A stretch of DNA of 64,000 nt from CBDBCU01 sp965203435 (GCA_965203435.1 CBDBCU010000002.1:248001-312000); one strand, 5' to 3'. Shown: positions 44,431 to 53,493, counted from the stretch's first letter. The notes: a model not told the origin generated them from the sequence alone. Translations and numbers: made by a program.

Positions 44431-45269
44431 GGGCGTGTTCACACTAAAAAGGCGGCGCAACAGCTCAAAGACACAGGCCAGCAGGACAAAGCCCAGATAC
44501 ATCGGATCCCGCTGGTCGTAGCGGGTGAAAATCCGCCGAAACCGCTTGAGCCGGCCGAAAAACCGCTCCATCTCATTGCGCCGCCGGTACAGCTCCTTAT
44601 CGTATTCCCCCTTGACCCGGCGACGGCGGCGCTACCGGGCAGTAGCCCAGCTCCCTAGCCAACGGGCGGGGGGCGTCCCCTTAGTAGGCCCGAGCCATCA
44701 GCAGATAGGCCGGCTCTAGCTGCGGCCCCCGCAAAATCAGCAGCTTCCTTCCCTCCACCCCATCGTGGGCTTGGCCTGGGGAAAGGGTAATCGTCAAAGG
44801 AGCGCCGTCGTCCGCCACCATCCCGGGTATCTTGGCGCTCCGGCCGCCGCGGGATTGCCCCAAGGCTTGCGGCCCCTTTTTTCGGCGCCCCCGTAGCGTC
44901 CGGGTGTACCTTGACGCTGGTACTATCCAAACCCAGAACCGCCCACGATTCCGATGGCAAACCGAACTCTTGCCGCGCGGCAAAGACCCGGGCCAGCGTA
45001 CCCCGCTCGTTCCAGCGCGGCCACCGCCTATAGACGGTGGGCCAATTGCCAAAGCTTTCGGGCAGTCCCCGCCCTTTGCAACCCGGCTTCGCCAGATACA
45101 AGACAGCGTTGAGAACCGGCAAGTTGGACAGCTTGACCCGCCCCCGGGCTACCGGGAACAGATGCTTGACCCGTTGATATTGCTCCTCGGTGATTTCCAT
45201 GCCCCCGCGCCCTCCCCAACCCGGATTTGCCTTATATTCTACCCCCCTATAATTAGGGTGAACACGCCC
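44431..45269 (-). mobile_element. IS5-family element, decayed
   Basis: 839 bases with terminal inverted repeats GGGCGTGTTCACACTAA and TTAGGGTGAACACGCCC, flanked by TA on both sides, as expected for IS427/IS5-type TNA targets. It lies 27 bases beyond the last CRISPR repeat. Confidence 0.85.
44447..45200 (-). pseudogene. IS5-family transposase, several frameshifts and stops
   Basis: Starts at ATG 45200 (MEITEEQYQRVKHLFP). The first DDE Asp is in VLGLDSTSVKVHPDATGAP. Just after APKKG the frame shifts; the true continuation PQALGQSRGGRSAKIPGMVA and SPGQAHDGVEGRKLL is in another frame and stops at LLMARAY. The C-terminal EYDKELYRRRNEMERFFGRL and RRIFTRYDQRDPMYLGF is again coding near 44450-44600. 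Not functional. Confidence 0.85.
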
Positions 45270-45314
45270 TAGACTATGTCTGTCTCCATCTCAGATGGAA
45301 GTAGACTTGGGTAT

Positions 45315-45733
45315 CTACCGGCTGTTCCAGTTGGTGAGGTAGGCTTCTAGTTCGCCGTTGGGCGATGCCAGTTTCCAAACCGGATTATCCGGGCCGGGGC
45401 TGGAATTGGTCAGCACATGGCCGGGTAGAGGGAATCCAGCGTTGACCGAGTAGTTGACCGGGAACGGGACGAAGGTTGGTTCGTCGTAATGTTCCGGTTG
45501 GTCGTTCCCTTTCCAGGGTATGCGGTACTCCTCGGGCGCGAGCCTTATGGCGGCGAACGCTGGGGCGTTTGTTCCGAGAGCAGGGGGGGGGGGCGTCCGG
45601 CTGGTGAAAACGGCAGTATAGGAGGCGGAGGAGGTTCCGGGCGTTGCCGCCGGGATCCAAAGTAAAAGGACTGTTGGCGGCCAAGTAACGGGCAATGTCC
45701 TGGAATAAGCCGATGGCGTTCCGGTCAGCCATG
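45315..45733 (-). pseudogene. Unknown protein gene with an 11-base C tract breaking the frame
   Basis: ATG 45733 begins MADRNAIGLFQDIARYLAAN and runs to RFHQPDAPPP. A run of 11 C (plus-strand G 45583-45593) then puts the ribosome in the wrong frame. The correct continuation ALGTNAPAFAAIRLAPEEYR to LEAYLTNWNSR is in the frame reached if the run were 10 or 13. Total ~138 residues, not recognised. Either an on/off switch by slippage, an ordinary mutation, or a sequencing error. Confidence 0.55.
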
Positions 45734-45812
45734 GCGGGCTTTGATTTCGGCGTACTCGGCGGCGCCGAGACCAGGATATGATCCAAGCTGGGCAGCGGGC
45801 GACTCAGGACTA

Positions 45813-46067
45813 TCACCGAGGGGTGGCGGCGCAGCGGTAGAAGCCGGTCACATGGACGTAGTCGGCGGCGACGCTGACGGCGCTCTCGGCCTGTTCCTCG
45901 GCCGGGCAGTCGGCGCCGTAGTCTTTGGCATCCATCCGGAGGCACATGGCGGCCAGCTGCTTTCTAACCGCAAGGCTTTCCAGGGCGGCTTCGCCGCCCA
46001 GCTCGGCACGGGCCCTGTCCGAGACGTGGATCTTGAGACCTTGGGCGTGGACGCGGTGGTATTTCAT
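45813..46067 (-). CDS. Small hypothetical protein
   Basis: 84 residues, ATG 46067 with GGAGGGA nine bases upstream. The sequence (KYHRVHAQGLKIHVSDRARA, then AAMCLRMDAKDYGADCPAEE) is not recognised. The good ribosome-binding site is the main support. The next gene on this strand starts 80 bases further on. Confidence 0.5.
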   Translation of the reverse strand: MKYHRVHAQGLKIHVSDRARAELGGEAALESLAVRKQLAAMCLRMDAKDYGADCPAEEQAESAVSVAADYVHVTGFYRCAATPR

Positions 46068-46322
46068 TGCCGTTCCCTCCGGGGGGATTATTCGGCCGGG
46101 GTCGAGGCCCCGGGGCGGGGCATGGGCCGCCGGTGGGAGATCGGGTCGAGCTTGAAGGGATGGTTTCTATCCTCGCTGAAGGAATCAGGATAGGCCTGGA
46201 AAAGGCTCGCAATTCCCGGAGCGCAATAACTTGGGGTAGTTGCCTTCGTGCGGCCGGAGCAGGCTTCCGGCATTTGGTATTGGCCCCGACCCGGAAAAGC
46301 CGCCGCGCGGCGGCCTATCCGA

Positions 46323-46649
46323 TTATTCAGTCTCCCGGCCGCTGTCCGCGGCCACGCCGCCCGGCGGCGTCAGGTGGTACCAGCGCCAGTCCTTGTCGCT
46401 GTCCTGGCGGGTGGTGGTCCAGCCGAGGTCGTTGAGATATTCGGCGGCCAAGTCCAGAGCCAGCTGGTCGGGATTTATCGGATCGCCGATGACGGCCTGA
46501 TACAGATACAGGAGGGGCTGGTCCGGATTTTCCCACCGGTCGGGATGCCGCCAGCGGGCAAACACGCAGTTGATGGCGCAGTCGCCATCCCAGGCATAGA
46601 TGCCCTCGGGAATGGGCGGCAGGTTTTGCTGTTCAATGCTGCTGGTCAT
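46323..46649 (-). CDS. Small hypothetical protein
   Basis: 108 residues, ATG 46649 with GAGGAA upstream. Acidic and Trp-rich (YAWDGDCAINCVFARWRHPD, LNDLGWTTTRQDSDKDWRWY). Not recognised. Bases 46068-46322 hold no convincing gene. Confidence 0.5.
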   Translation of the reverse strand: MTSSIEQQNLPPIPEGIYAWDGDCAINCVFARWRHPDRWENPDQPLLYLYQAVIGDPINPDQLALDLAAEYLNDLGWTTTRQDSDKDWRWYHLTPPGGVAADSGRETE

Positions 46650-46687
46650 TGCGTTCCTCGTTGTTTGGCAAGGGCTGGGCCGTTAAT

Positions 46688-46800
46688 TGTAAATTACCCG
46701 TCAAATAAATTGTAGGGGGCTTTCCTATCGGAAAGCCGCGGATTCAGGCCGATTTTCGATGCTTTTCCGTTCTGATTGTCAATTGCCCGTCAAATAAAAT
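46688..46800. repeat. Short direct repeat 88 bases apart
   Basis: ATTGTAAATTACCCGTCAAA and ATTGTCAATTGCCCGTCAAA, each followed by TAAA, lie at ~46688 and ~46776. They may flank a small duplication or be binding sites; nothing more can be said. Confidence 0.45.
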
Positions 46801-46975
46801 CGCGGCTGCCGGCGGTTCTTTTCCGAGCGTCTCTGCGGTCCAGGCGCTGGGCGCGGGTGATGGCCTCGCGGTAGCGGTTAGCAGCCAGTTCCCGGTAGTC
46901 TGGGGGGTAGTCGCCGTTGCGGTAGAGGATCGGCGGCTCGGCTTTGCCGGGCGGTTCGAACATGAACCGCTCCAA
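46790..46975 (-). CDS. Small hypothetical protein (fragment)
   Basis: 61 residues from a TTG; the open frame reaches back to ~47011. The product is PPDYRELAANRYREAITRAQ-like, basic and helical. No ATG is available and no family is recognised, so it may be a remnant. Confidence 0.35.
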   Translation of the reverse strand: MERFMFEPPGKAEPPILYRNGDYPPDYRELAANRYREAITRAQRLDRRDARKRTAGSRDFI

Positions 46976-47007
46976 GGTGGGCGTCGGATAGCAGAACCGG
47001 ACAACGG

Positions 47008-47247
47008 TCAGTTCCTCAGCCAGTCTTTGTCCAGCGGTTCCAAGGGGATGTCGGCGTCGATTTGCAGTTCCCGGCGGGCCAGGGGCAGCTCAGCGGCCAG
47101 TCTCCGGCGCAGGGCGTGGCATTGTTCAGTCAAGGTCTGTATTCGTGTCTGATACTCCCCGTAGCGGCTTAGCGGCAGCAGATGGCGGGCGCCGTTGCTT
47201 TCGTCCAGGGGATAGGGACGGGTGTTCAGGAAGTGCGCGGTACATAA
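47008..47247 (-). pseudogene. Unrecognised coding remnant
   Basis: An open frame reading HFLNTRPYPLDESNGARHLL to IDADIPLEPLDKDWLRN, ended by TGA at 47008. It has no start codon before an upstream TAA near 47247. Composition looks coding (helical, Leu/Arg/Glu-rich). Possibly the tail of a gene destroyed by rearrangement. Confidence 0.4.
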
Positions 47248-47662
47248 TCGATATGGTTATTCTGGATTCGACCTAAGGACGATTTGCCGGGGATGTAGCC
47301 TTGGGGAAACTGCTCTTTCGGAGGCAGTCCGGCCCGTGCCAGGATTATGGCCAGTTCCGGGGCTTGGAGTTTCAGATGCCAGGCAGCTTTCGCGCTGTGT
47401 GGTTCGGATATTCCGGGGAGGTCTCGCCGTCCCGCAATGCCGGGTAATGGCTTATGGCCTATCGAAAGGTGACATACTGGCCGGAGGTCACTGTTGGCTG
47501 GGGCAGTGCGGGTTGGCAGTGCCGGGCAGCCGGGAGGATGAACCGCTTGCGGGTTTGGGGTATGCCATAGTCTTTGGCGTCCAGCCGGGCTGTGGTCCAT
47601 TGGAAGCCCTTGCGCTTCAGTATTTCCAGGAACTCCTTGTGAGGAGGGAGGATCTGAGTCAT
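47226..47662 (-). pseudogene. C5-cytosine DNA methyltransferase remnant
   Basis: QWTTARLDAKDYGIPQTRKR (frame starting 47662) is the late conserved region of C5-cytosine methylases (the A-x-D-Y-G-x-PQ-R-x-R motif). In another frame, APELAIILARAGLPPKEQFP then QGYIPGKSSLGRIQNN resembles the E-x-A-R-L-Q-x-F-P region just before the enzyme's final motif. The catalytic PCQ part is missing. It is thus a frameshifted, 5'-deleted fragment. Confidence 0.65.
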
Positions 47663-47868
47663 TGCCGTGTTTTCAGCCTCTCTATATCAGGATGCGGAGG
47701 ATAGTGTTCATCTTTTCACTTTGGGTGGTCATGGCGTTTGGACTTCCTCGGAATGTAGGAATTGGTTCCATCGGTTTAGCAGGTTGAGTGGGATCTGCTA
47801 AGGGGATGACCGGGGAATTGTTCGGTTCCGCTACCTTTACTTTTGACCAAGAGGAGCAGACTGGGCCT

Positions 47869-49101
47869 CTATGGCATATTCAGCAGCGCGGCCGGGAAGT
47901 AGCGGCCCGTGGCCGAGTCCTGGATATGCTCGTAGGTCTGGATGGGGCCCAAGGTGTTCAGTAGTTGCCCGAGGAGCATTGCCAAGCCGGCGGGAACGGC
48001 GGTGAACAAGTGAATGTGTCCGCGGATGCCGTATTTGTCACGGGCGGCGCGGAGGGCTGTTATGGTTTGTTGCGCTACGGCGCAGGCTTGTCCGGCGGAG
48101 TTCAGCAACACACTTTCGGCGCTGTTATAGCGCCGTATGTGTACGAAGGCCCGGAAAGGGCCGGCAACAGCGCGCGATGCGGCGACGGCACTACTGATGT
48201 CGTTGTTGACCGACACCATCACGGCTAAATCTGCCGCCGCTAAATCGCCGGCCTGGTCGGTTGCAATGAACCCGGAACTCTCCGGAGCCGCCGGCAAACT
48301 CCAGGCTTGGATAGAGCCATCGGGCATCCGTTGTTCCCAAGCCAGTTGTATTCCGGCGGGAGCCATGAAGTAATAACCCAGGGCGGTGGCGGCGGGGAGG
48401 GACAGGAGTCCGTTGGCTATCAGACTCCGGTTCGGCGTGGTTTCGTGGATGGCCCGGCTCAGGTCGGCCAGGGCCGGCAGAAGTCGGTTTTGCCAGTCCT
48501 CGGCGGAAGCTATCCGGTTTTGAGGACCGCTAAAACGGTGACTCCAGTCGATGGTTAAAGCGGAGTTGTTTTGCGGCCCCCGGGGCTGACGGGTGTTCAG
48601 GGTTATTCTTAAAGGCGCGGCGGGCGGCAGGCTTTGCTGGATGGTTTGGAGCCGGCGCTTCAGCACCTGATTGGACACTTGGGCAATGTCTCGAGCATTG
48701 GCCGGGTCTGCTTCTGTTTTGAGCATATTCCATTGCCTCAGGTCAATCAGGCTCAGCTCGGCGCTGGCGGCAGCTCCGGCCGCATTGTAATCCAGTCCGC
48801 CGGCGGCTACTGGCACGATAAAGAACCCGTCCTGCGCGGCGTGCCGGCTTATGGCCTCCTGGATTTCTACTTTTATCATAGCCGAGGCGCGGGTCTCCGG
48901 AGTTATCCACAGCACGGCGTTGGCAATCCGGGGGGCGTTGAGGACCCGGCGGAGCTCGTCCTCGGTCGGCTCGGATGCCAGGTCGTCCAAGTCGCGCCAG
49001 GTGGGGATGCCGCGTTCCCTCTGGCTGGCGATGAGTTGTTCCGCCTCGGCGCTGCGGCTGCGGCGGTAACTGAGGAAAGAGAGGCCCGTGGGGTCCGTCA
49101 T
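47869..49101 (-). CDS. TIR-SAVED effector of a CBASS system
   Basis: 410 residues from ATG 49101. The N-terminal TIR domain has LSFLSYRRSRSAEAEQLIAS, then PTWRDLDDL, and IKVEIQEAI with the likely catalytic Glu. The C-terminal ~200 residues (LAVMVSVNNDISSAVAAS, FRAFVHIRRYNS, HLFTAVPAGLAMLLGQLLNT) form a SAVED sensor. In studied TIR-SAVED proteins, a cyclic trinucleotide binds SAVED, the protein assembles into filaments and the TIR domain destroys NAD+, stopping phage growth. It is the last gene of the operon led by the CD-NTase. Confidence 0.88.
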   Translation of the reverse strand: MTDPTGLSFLSYRRSRSAEAEQLIASQRERGIPTWRDLDDLASEPTEDELRRVLNAPRIANAVLWITPETRASAMIKVEIQEAISRHAAQDGFFIVPVAAGGLDYNAAGAAASAELSLIDLRQWNMLKTEADPANARDIAQVSNQVLKRRLQTIQQSLPPAAPLRITLNTRQPRGPQNNSALTIDWSHRFSGPQNRIASAEDWQNRLLPALADLSRAIHETTPNRSLIANGLLSLPAATALGYYFMAPAGIQLAWEQRMPDGSIQAWSLPAAPESSGFIATDQAGDLAAADLAVMVSVNNDISSAVAASRAVAGPFRAFVHIRRYNSAESVLLNSAGQACAVAQQTITALRAARDKYGIRGHIHLFTAVPAGLAMLLGQLLNTLGPIQTYEHIQDSATGRYFPAALLNMP

Positions 49102-49166
49102 AGCCAAGCTCCGTAGATTTCGCGCTGTCGGTACAGGGTAAGGGGGTTTTCCTGGCGGGGAAAGAC

Positions 49167-49657
49167 CTAAACCGCCAAGTTCCCTTGATTGTCCTGGATT
49201 ATCAAGAGGGGTTCGGGGCAAGGGATTGCGGCATCGTCCGCAATGGCCTGCCTCGGGTGCCGGTCTTGGGGGCTGGCTTGCGCTTGGCCGCGGGGATGAT
49301 ATGCCCTTCCCCCAAGGAGTATTCTTGTACCTCCCACAGCCGTTTCAGCAAGTTCCGCCGGCCGCGGGTACCCCGATAGAAACAATCCGACTTCATTTTT
49401 GAGTCGGAGGGCGGCCCCTCCCGCCGGGTGATGATAGCCGTGTCGTGACCATCGTTGTAGTAGCCGGCCAGGATGCCGCCGGTTTCGCAGCCGGCGGATT
49501 CAGCGCCCAGTTCCCGCAGCGTCGTTAGCAGCCGCTGGCTGATGACCACGCGGAATCGTCCGTCAATATCCTGAAAGACTGCCGGAGCCGTCGGGTTTGC
49601 TCGCGGAGACATTTTTGATGCCGGCGAAGTTGCCGGCGTCGTCCGTCTGTTGCTCAA
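49167..49657 (-). pseudogene. cap3: Cap3-type JAB/JAMM deubiquitinase-like gene, frameshifted in the active site
   Basis: ATG 49657, overlapping cap2 by 95 bases. GAESAGCETGGILAGYYNDG has the JAMM Glu region. The expected continuation W-H-x-H-P...S-x2-D is split by a missing base near 49300: the current frame reads SLGEGHIIPAAKRKP, whereas the next frame reads YHPRGQAQASPQDRHPRQAI to NQGNLAV. The H-x-H and S-x2-D residues are thus out of frame. Cap3 normally removes the Cap2-made linkage from the CD-NTase. With it lost, the balance of the conjugation cycle would change. Confidence 0.75.
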
Positions 49658-51398
49658 AAACTGTGAGGGTCGGAACTTCCGGGGAATTGGCTATTGCCTG
49701 CTCAATAAGTCGCACGGCTATGGATCCCATCATCCACAGATCGTCAATCCTGGCGGGATGGCGGGGATGCCAGCAACCTAATCCGTCTCTCGGAAAATCG
49801 TCGACCGGGTACTCAGCAACTTCTTTCCGGAGCCAGGGTTGCAGTCTATCCATGAACTCCGCAAAAGGGAAGGCGTTGCCCTGAGCGGAGAAACAGAAAA
49901 GCCGGCGGGCGTGAATGCCTACCGAAAGGGATATGAAGGTTTTGGTTTTGCGCCACGGGAAGTCCTGCAAGGATTTGGCGACGGCGTCGTCTCCGGTACA
50001 ATCCAGAATGACGGCGCAGTTCTGGACTTTATTGATTCCCGCATCGTCTTTTGGCGGAAAAGCCTTGGTCAGGGCCTGGACAGTGGTAGAGATGCCGGCT
50101 GCGTTCAGGCGGGAGGCCAGGGTCGGGGCCTTGCTGCTGCCGAGGTCTTTGGTCAGCAAAGTATGCCGAACCAGATTGCCTATTTCCAGTCGGTCGCCAT
50201 CCATCACGGTGAGGCGCCGGGCGCTGGCGCGGGTCAGCATTTCCGCCACGGCGCTGCCGAGGGCGCCGGCGCCGAGGATCAGCAGCTCCGGCTGGGCGGC
50301 CGCGGGGGATAAGCGGCCGCGGGCGGATATTTCCTCCGGTTGCCAGTTTTCAGTTTGCACCCAGCACAACTCGACTGAGTCGTGGATTTTGCGGGTTTTG
50401 TATTCCTGCCACTGGCCTTGCCGGTTGGCGCGAAAGCCGGCCTCCTGTTGGCCTATGGCGGCCGGAACCTCTAAAGCCAGCCAGTTCATCCTAACCGCCG
50501 GCTGCCCTATTTTCTCCGGTATGGGAAAACCCACCAGCAAGAAATTCCGAATGTCGTTGAAGTTGCCGGTCAACTCTTTCAGCAGAGCGTCTAGGCTGAC
50601 TTGCTGATCTTGGCAAATTTTTCTGAGTTCGCCCCAAGTCGCGGGAATTTGCCAAGGCATCAGTACCGGTTCCCGGCCTAGCCGAATCCAAGCCAGTTCT
50701 GGGCCGGGTTGGTCGGCAACATCCTTGGCCCATTCTTGGAGCAAGGGAGGTTGGCTAGGGCCGCAATGGAATTTGGCAACGAGGCATATTGGCTCGGCGG
50801 CTTCGAGGATGACGGTCTCCGCTGTCCCGCATTGGGCGGCGGTTGACCGCCACATTTGCAGGGATGCAGGACCTTCGCAGAAAGCGATTTTATCCCTTCC
50901 TTGGCAAGGTACAGCCGGCAGCTCGTACCAGTCTCCCGGCTGAACTAAGGAGCCTTGGGCAGCTAGAGTAAGCCATGCTTGGGCGCGGCAAAGGTGCCAG
51001 GCCAAGTTGTCGGATGGCTCTGTCGGCTCTGTATGGTAGCCTTGGCGTTTCAGAGTAGCTGCGCTGGTACTGGTGCAGATGTTTCCACATCGCCAGAGCA
51101 CTTCCGGCGCCCCGGGCGAGTTATGATTCTGGTGCGGAAAGGTCTGGGCAATGCCGCCATTTTTAGCGGGGAGGATGGCAATCCTTCCGTAAGGGTAAGC
51201 ATCGTCCAAGAGGACATACCAACAAGTGGTTGCCGGTATTGGACCCTCCGGTTCCACTTCAGCGGTGATGCGTACGTGAAAAGCCCAGCCGCCGCTGACT
51301 TCGTCATATACCGGCTGTTCCAAGGGAACAATCCCGGGCAAGTCGAAGGCAGCTTCTATGCCGGCGCGCAGTTCGGGAGTCAGATTGTTTTCTGGCAT
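49563..51398 (-). CDS. cap2: Cap2, E2-E1-like conjugating enzyme of CBASS
   Basis: 611 residues. The N-terminal E2-like part contains FPHQNHNSPGAPEVLWRCGN then ICTSTSA with the presumed catalytic Cys. The C-terminal E1/ThiF part has LLILGAGALGSAVAEMLTRA, VMDGDRLEIGNLVRHTL and FPRDGLGCWHPRHPA with the E1 Cys. Cap2 attaches the C terminus of the CD-NTase to a target, priming nucleotide second-messenger synthesis. It starts 4 bases after the CD-NTase stop. All key motifs are present. Confidence 0.88.
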   Translation of the reverse strand: MPENNLTPELRAGIEAAFDLPGIVPLEQPVYDEVSGGWAFHVRITAEVEPEGPIPATTCWYVLLDDAYPYGRIAILPAKNGGIAQTFPHQNHNSPGAPEVLWRCGNICTSTSAATLKRQGYHTEPTEPSDNLAWHLCRAQAWLTLAAQGSLVQPGDWYELPAVPCQGRDKIAFCEGPASLQMWRSTAAQCGTAETVILEAAEPICLVAKFHCGPSQPPLLQEWAKDVADQPGPELAWIRLGREPVLMPWQIPATWGELRKICQDQQVSLDALLKELTGNFNDIRNFLLVGFPIPEKIGQPAVRMNWLALEVPAAIGQQEAGFRANRQGQWQEYKTRKIHDSVELCWVQTENWQPEEISARGRLSPAAAQPELLILGAGALGSAVAEMLTRASARRLTVMDGDRLEIGNLVRHTLLTKDLGSSKAPTLASRLNAAGISTTVQALTKAFPPKDDAGINKVQNCAVILDCTGDDAVAKSLQDFPWRKTKTFISLSVGIHARRLFCFSAQGNAFPFAEFMDRLQPWLRKEVAEYPVDDFPRDGLGCWHPRHPARIDDLWMMGSIAVRLIEQAIANSPEVPTLTVFEQQTDDAGNFAGIKNVSASKPDGSGSLSGY

Positions 51399-51402
51399 GG
51401 GG

Positions 51403-52428
51403 CTAGGCGAACCGGTTGCCCCTGACCTGGCCCGGTTGCTGGCGGGGGGTAAAACCCCGTTGGGTTTTTCGGACGGGGTACCTGCTGCCGAAAATATCCT
51501 GCCACAGGCGAGCGGACTCGCCTTCGTCGGTACTTTGGACCGCCTGCCGCGCTTTTCGGGCTGCTGCCGAGACCTTGCCGTGGAAGTTTACGCGATCAAC
51601 GTTGTTGATGCGCTTCAGGACGTTTTGCTCCGGGACTCCCCGGTCGGGAGACACCCACGCCCGGGCAGGACCGTACCGGTTCCTGATGTTTTCCATAGTT
51701 TCGGTAAACGCCTGCGCCAAACTGGTAACTCCGTTGGGGCAGCAGTCGCCTACGATATGTTCCAGGGGATAGCTCCGGGGGTGTTTCTGGTCCGGGCGCT
51801 GGTTTTGCTGCCACCACCATTTGACGAGTTTAACCACGGGGGTGTAATGCCCGTTGGTGGCGCGGTTCTTTTGGTGCGTCCAGCTGATTTGCGCCAGGGG
51901 ATAGGTGCGTTGCCAGTTGTGGGCTTCCCGGTCGGGGATCCACAGCGGTTCATGCTTCCACTGGTCGTCGGTGTTCAGCAGCCAGTGGCCGCTGTCGAGC
52001 TCCTCAGCCGGCATTTCTTGCAGGTACCGGGCGAGGGCTTGCGAAGGGGCGGAGGTCAGAACCAGGTCCATTTTGACCCCCGACATTTCGATGCCGACAG
52101 AGCGACCCTTGAACTTCCACCGACCGGGATAGCGCTTATCCAAGAAGGGGCGGAGCAGGTTCAGAGCCTGTTGCGGGGTATAGTCGTGGCGGTCCAGCCG
52201 GGTGACTGCTACCACATCCACATCAAGCTTTTCTCCCTGCTCGGGACGGACAGCGGTGTGTCGGCGGTAACTGCCCTGCAGGAAGGTACCGACGATAATC
52301 GGTTTCAGGGTTTCGTCGGCCATCAGCCGTTCCCGCAGGCGGATGTGGGCGGCCTTTAAGGCATCCTGCTGGGTATTGGTAGGGCTGATTTCGGAAACCA
52401 GCTCCTTCAGCTGAGTGTTTAAATCCAT
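51403..52428 (-). CDS. CD-NTase (cGAS/DncV-like nucleotidyltransferase) of CBASS
   Basis: 341 residues from ATG 52428, preceded by GGAGGAAC. GTFLQGSYRRHTAVRP and KLDVDVVAVTRL form the GS...DxD nucleotide-transfer site, and GVKMDLVLTSAP supplies the third Asp. The core continues with HYTPVVKLVKWWWQQ. The enzyme makes a cyclic oligonucleotide on phage infection. The partner TIR-SAVED suggests a cyclic tri-nucleotide, but the product cannot be read. The C terminus ends RGNRFA, the residue available for Cap2 conjugation being Ala rather than the Gly seen in some systems. Confidence 0.88.
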   Translation of the reverse strand: MDLNTQLKELVSEISPTNTQQDALKAAHIRLRERLMADETLKPIIVGTFLQGSYRRHTAVRPEQGEKLDVDVVAVTRLDRHDYTPQQALNLLRPFLDKRYPGRWKFKGRSVGIEMSGVKMDLVLTSAPSQALARYLQEMPAEELDSGHWLLNTDDQWKHEPLWIPDREAHNWQRTYPLAQISWTHQKNRATNGHYTPVVKLVKWWWQQNQRPDQKHPRSYPLEHIVGDCCPNGVTSLAQAFTETMENIRNRYGPARAWVSPDRGVPEQNVLKRINNVDRVNFHGKVSAAARKARQAVQSTDEGESARLWQDIFGSRYPVRKTQRGFTPRQQPGQVRGNRFA

Positions 52429-52441
52429 GAGTGTTCCTCCG

Positions 52442-52522
52442 TTGCGGTTTGGGTTCAGGGTTGCTATAATGGAATCTATAGATATGATTCCACATTTGCA
52501 ACCGCTTGTCAATAGTGGAATC
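52442..52522. promoter_or_regulatory. Divergent promoters with a palindromic operator between CBASS and its regulators
   Basis: Plus strand: TTGCGG 52442-52447, 17 bases, TATAAT 52465-52470. Minus strand: TTGACA (complement of 52508-52513) and a weak AATCAT 17 bases on. The perfect inverted repeat TGGAATC-N9-GATTCCA (52470-52476, 52486-52492) overlaps both -10 regions, and a third TGGAATC is at 52516-52522. It is the likely binding site of the adjacent HTH protein. Confidence 0.6.
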
Positions 52523-52556
52523 GCCGGAAAATTCCGCCAATTTTCGTGGAGGATTC

Positions 52557-52898
52557 ATGAGCAGGGGAGCTTTTGACCTGGGGGCCTTTCACTCGGCCCT
52601 GGACGGTCAGCGCATTGCCAAGGGTTTGACCTGGAAAGAGGTGGCGGAGCAGTCCGGCGTGAGCGCATCTACTCTGACTCGGATCGCCAAGGGGCGGCGG
52701 CCCGATGTCGATGGCCTCGCTTTGCTGCTGGTGTGGTTGGGTGTTGACTTCTACCAGTTTGTGCCTGAAGCCAACGTGGCGGAACCGCTGGCTCAGGTTT
52801 CGGCCAACCTGCGGGCCGACCGCAATCTGTCCTCCGACAGCGCGCGGGCCTTGGATGCCATTATCAAGGTAGCTTATGAGCAGTTCAAGGGCAAGTAA
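52557..52898 (+). CDS. CapH-like HTH (XRE) repressor of CBASS
   Basis: 113 residues, ATG 52557 after GTGGAGG. Residues ~12-65 form an XRE-type helix-turn-helix (IAKGLTWKEVAEQSGVSAST, LTRIAKGRRPDVDGLALLLV). It is divergent from the CBASS operon and overlaps an ImmA/IrrE-like protease gene. This matches the CapH/CapP pair, in which CapP cleaves CapH to relieve repression. The inferred operator lies in the shared 128-base promoter region. Confidence 0.8.
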   Translation: MSRGAFDLGAFHSALDGQRIAKGLTWKEVAEQSGVSASTLTRIAKGRRPDVDGLALLLVWLGVDFYQFVPEANVAEPLAQVSANLRADRNLSSDSARALDAIIKVAYEQFKGK

Positions 52899-53493
52899 GG
52901 AGTCGGGTTATCCCCGTGGGTTTAAGGCTCAGTCGGACCGTATTGCCGTTGGCATTCGGTATCAGCTGGGTTTAGCGGATATTGAGCCTTTGGATCCTTA
53001 TGCGGTGGCGGACCGTTTGGGAATCCGGGTTTGCCCGCTGACCTTTTTTCGTAGCCGGTGTCCCGGAGAGGTTGACGCGGTTTTGAGCGCGGAGGGCATT
53101 GGCGAGTTTTCGGCCTTGTATTGGTCGCCCGGGGGCGGGGCGCGTCTGGTAGTTTTGAACGATAGCCACAGCTTGGCGCGGCAGAACAGCAGCTTGTGTC
53201 ATGAGATTGCCCATGCTTTGCTGGGACATCCGGCCGAGGTATTCCATTGCTGGGGGGACTATCGGCATTCGGTTCGGGCATTTGAGCGGCAGGCTGATTT
53301 TCTGGCCGGCTGTATGCTGATCCCTAATGCGGCGGCTGACCACATAATGTGGTCGGGTTTGGATTTATCTTTAGCCAGGGATACCTATGGGGTAAGCACT
53401 CGGATGCTTGAGTGGCGTCTGAATGTGAGCGGCGCCAGGACCAAGTTTCGGCGGTATCGGCGTTGTGCTGCCATTGACAGAACGGGCGGATGA
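52876..53493 (+). CDS. CapP-like ImmA/IrrE metallopeptidase
   Basis: 205 residues. LCHEIAHALLGHPAEVFH contains the HExxH zinc site, and RAFERQADFLAGCMLIP gives the third ligand Glu. The N-terminal ~60 residues (YQLGLADIEPLDPYAVADRL) are typical for the family. It overlaps capH by 23 bases. In characterised systems the protease senses DNA damage signals and cuts the HTH partner. The last ~25 residues are basic. Confidence 0.85.
   Translation: MSSSRASKESGYPRGFKAQSDRIAVGIRYQLGLADIEPLDPYAVADRLGIRVCPLTFFRSRCPGEVDAVLSAEGIGEFSALYWSPGGGARLVVLNDSHSLARQNSSLCHEIAHALLGHPAEVFHCWGDYRHSVRAFERQADFLAGCMLIPNAAADHIMWSGLDLSLARDTYGVSTRMLEWRLNVSGARTKFRRYRRCAAIDRTGG

Noticed and set aside
42837..47868. cas genes for the CRISPR array
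   Set aside because: I looked on both sides for Cas1, Cas2, Cas3 and Cascade motifs; only IS remnants and small unknown genes are present.
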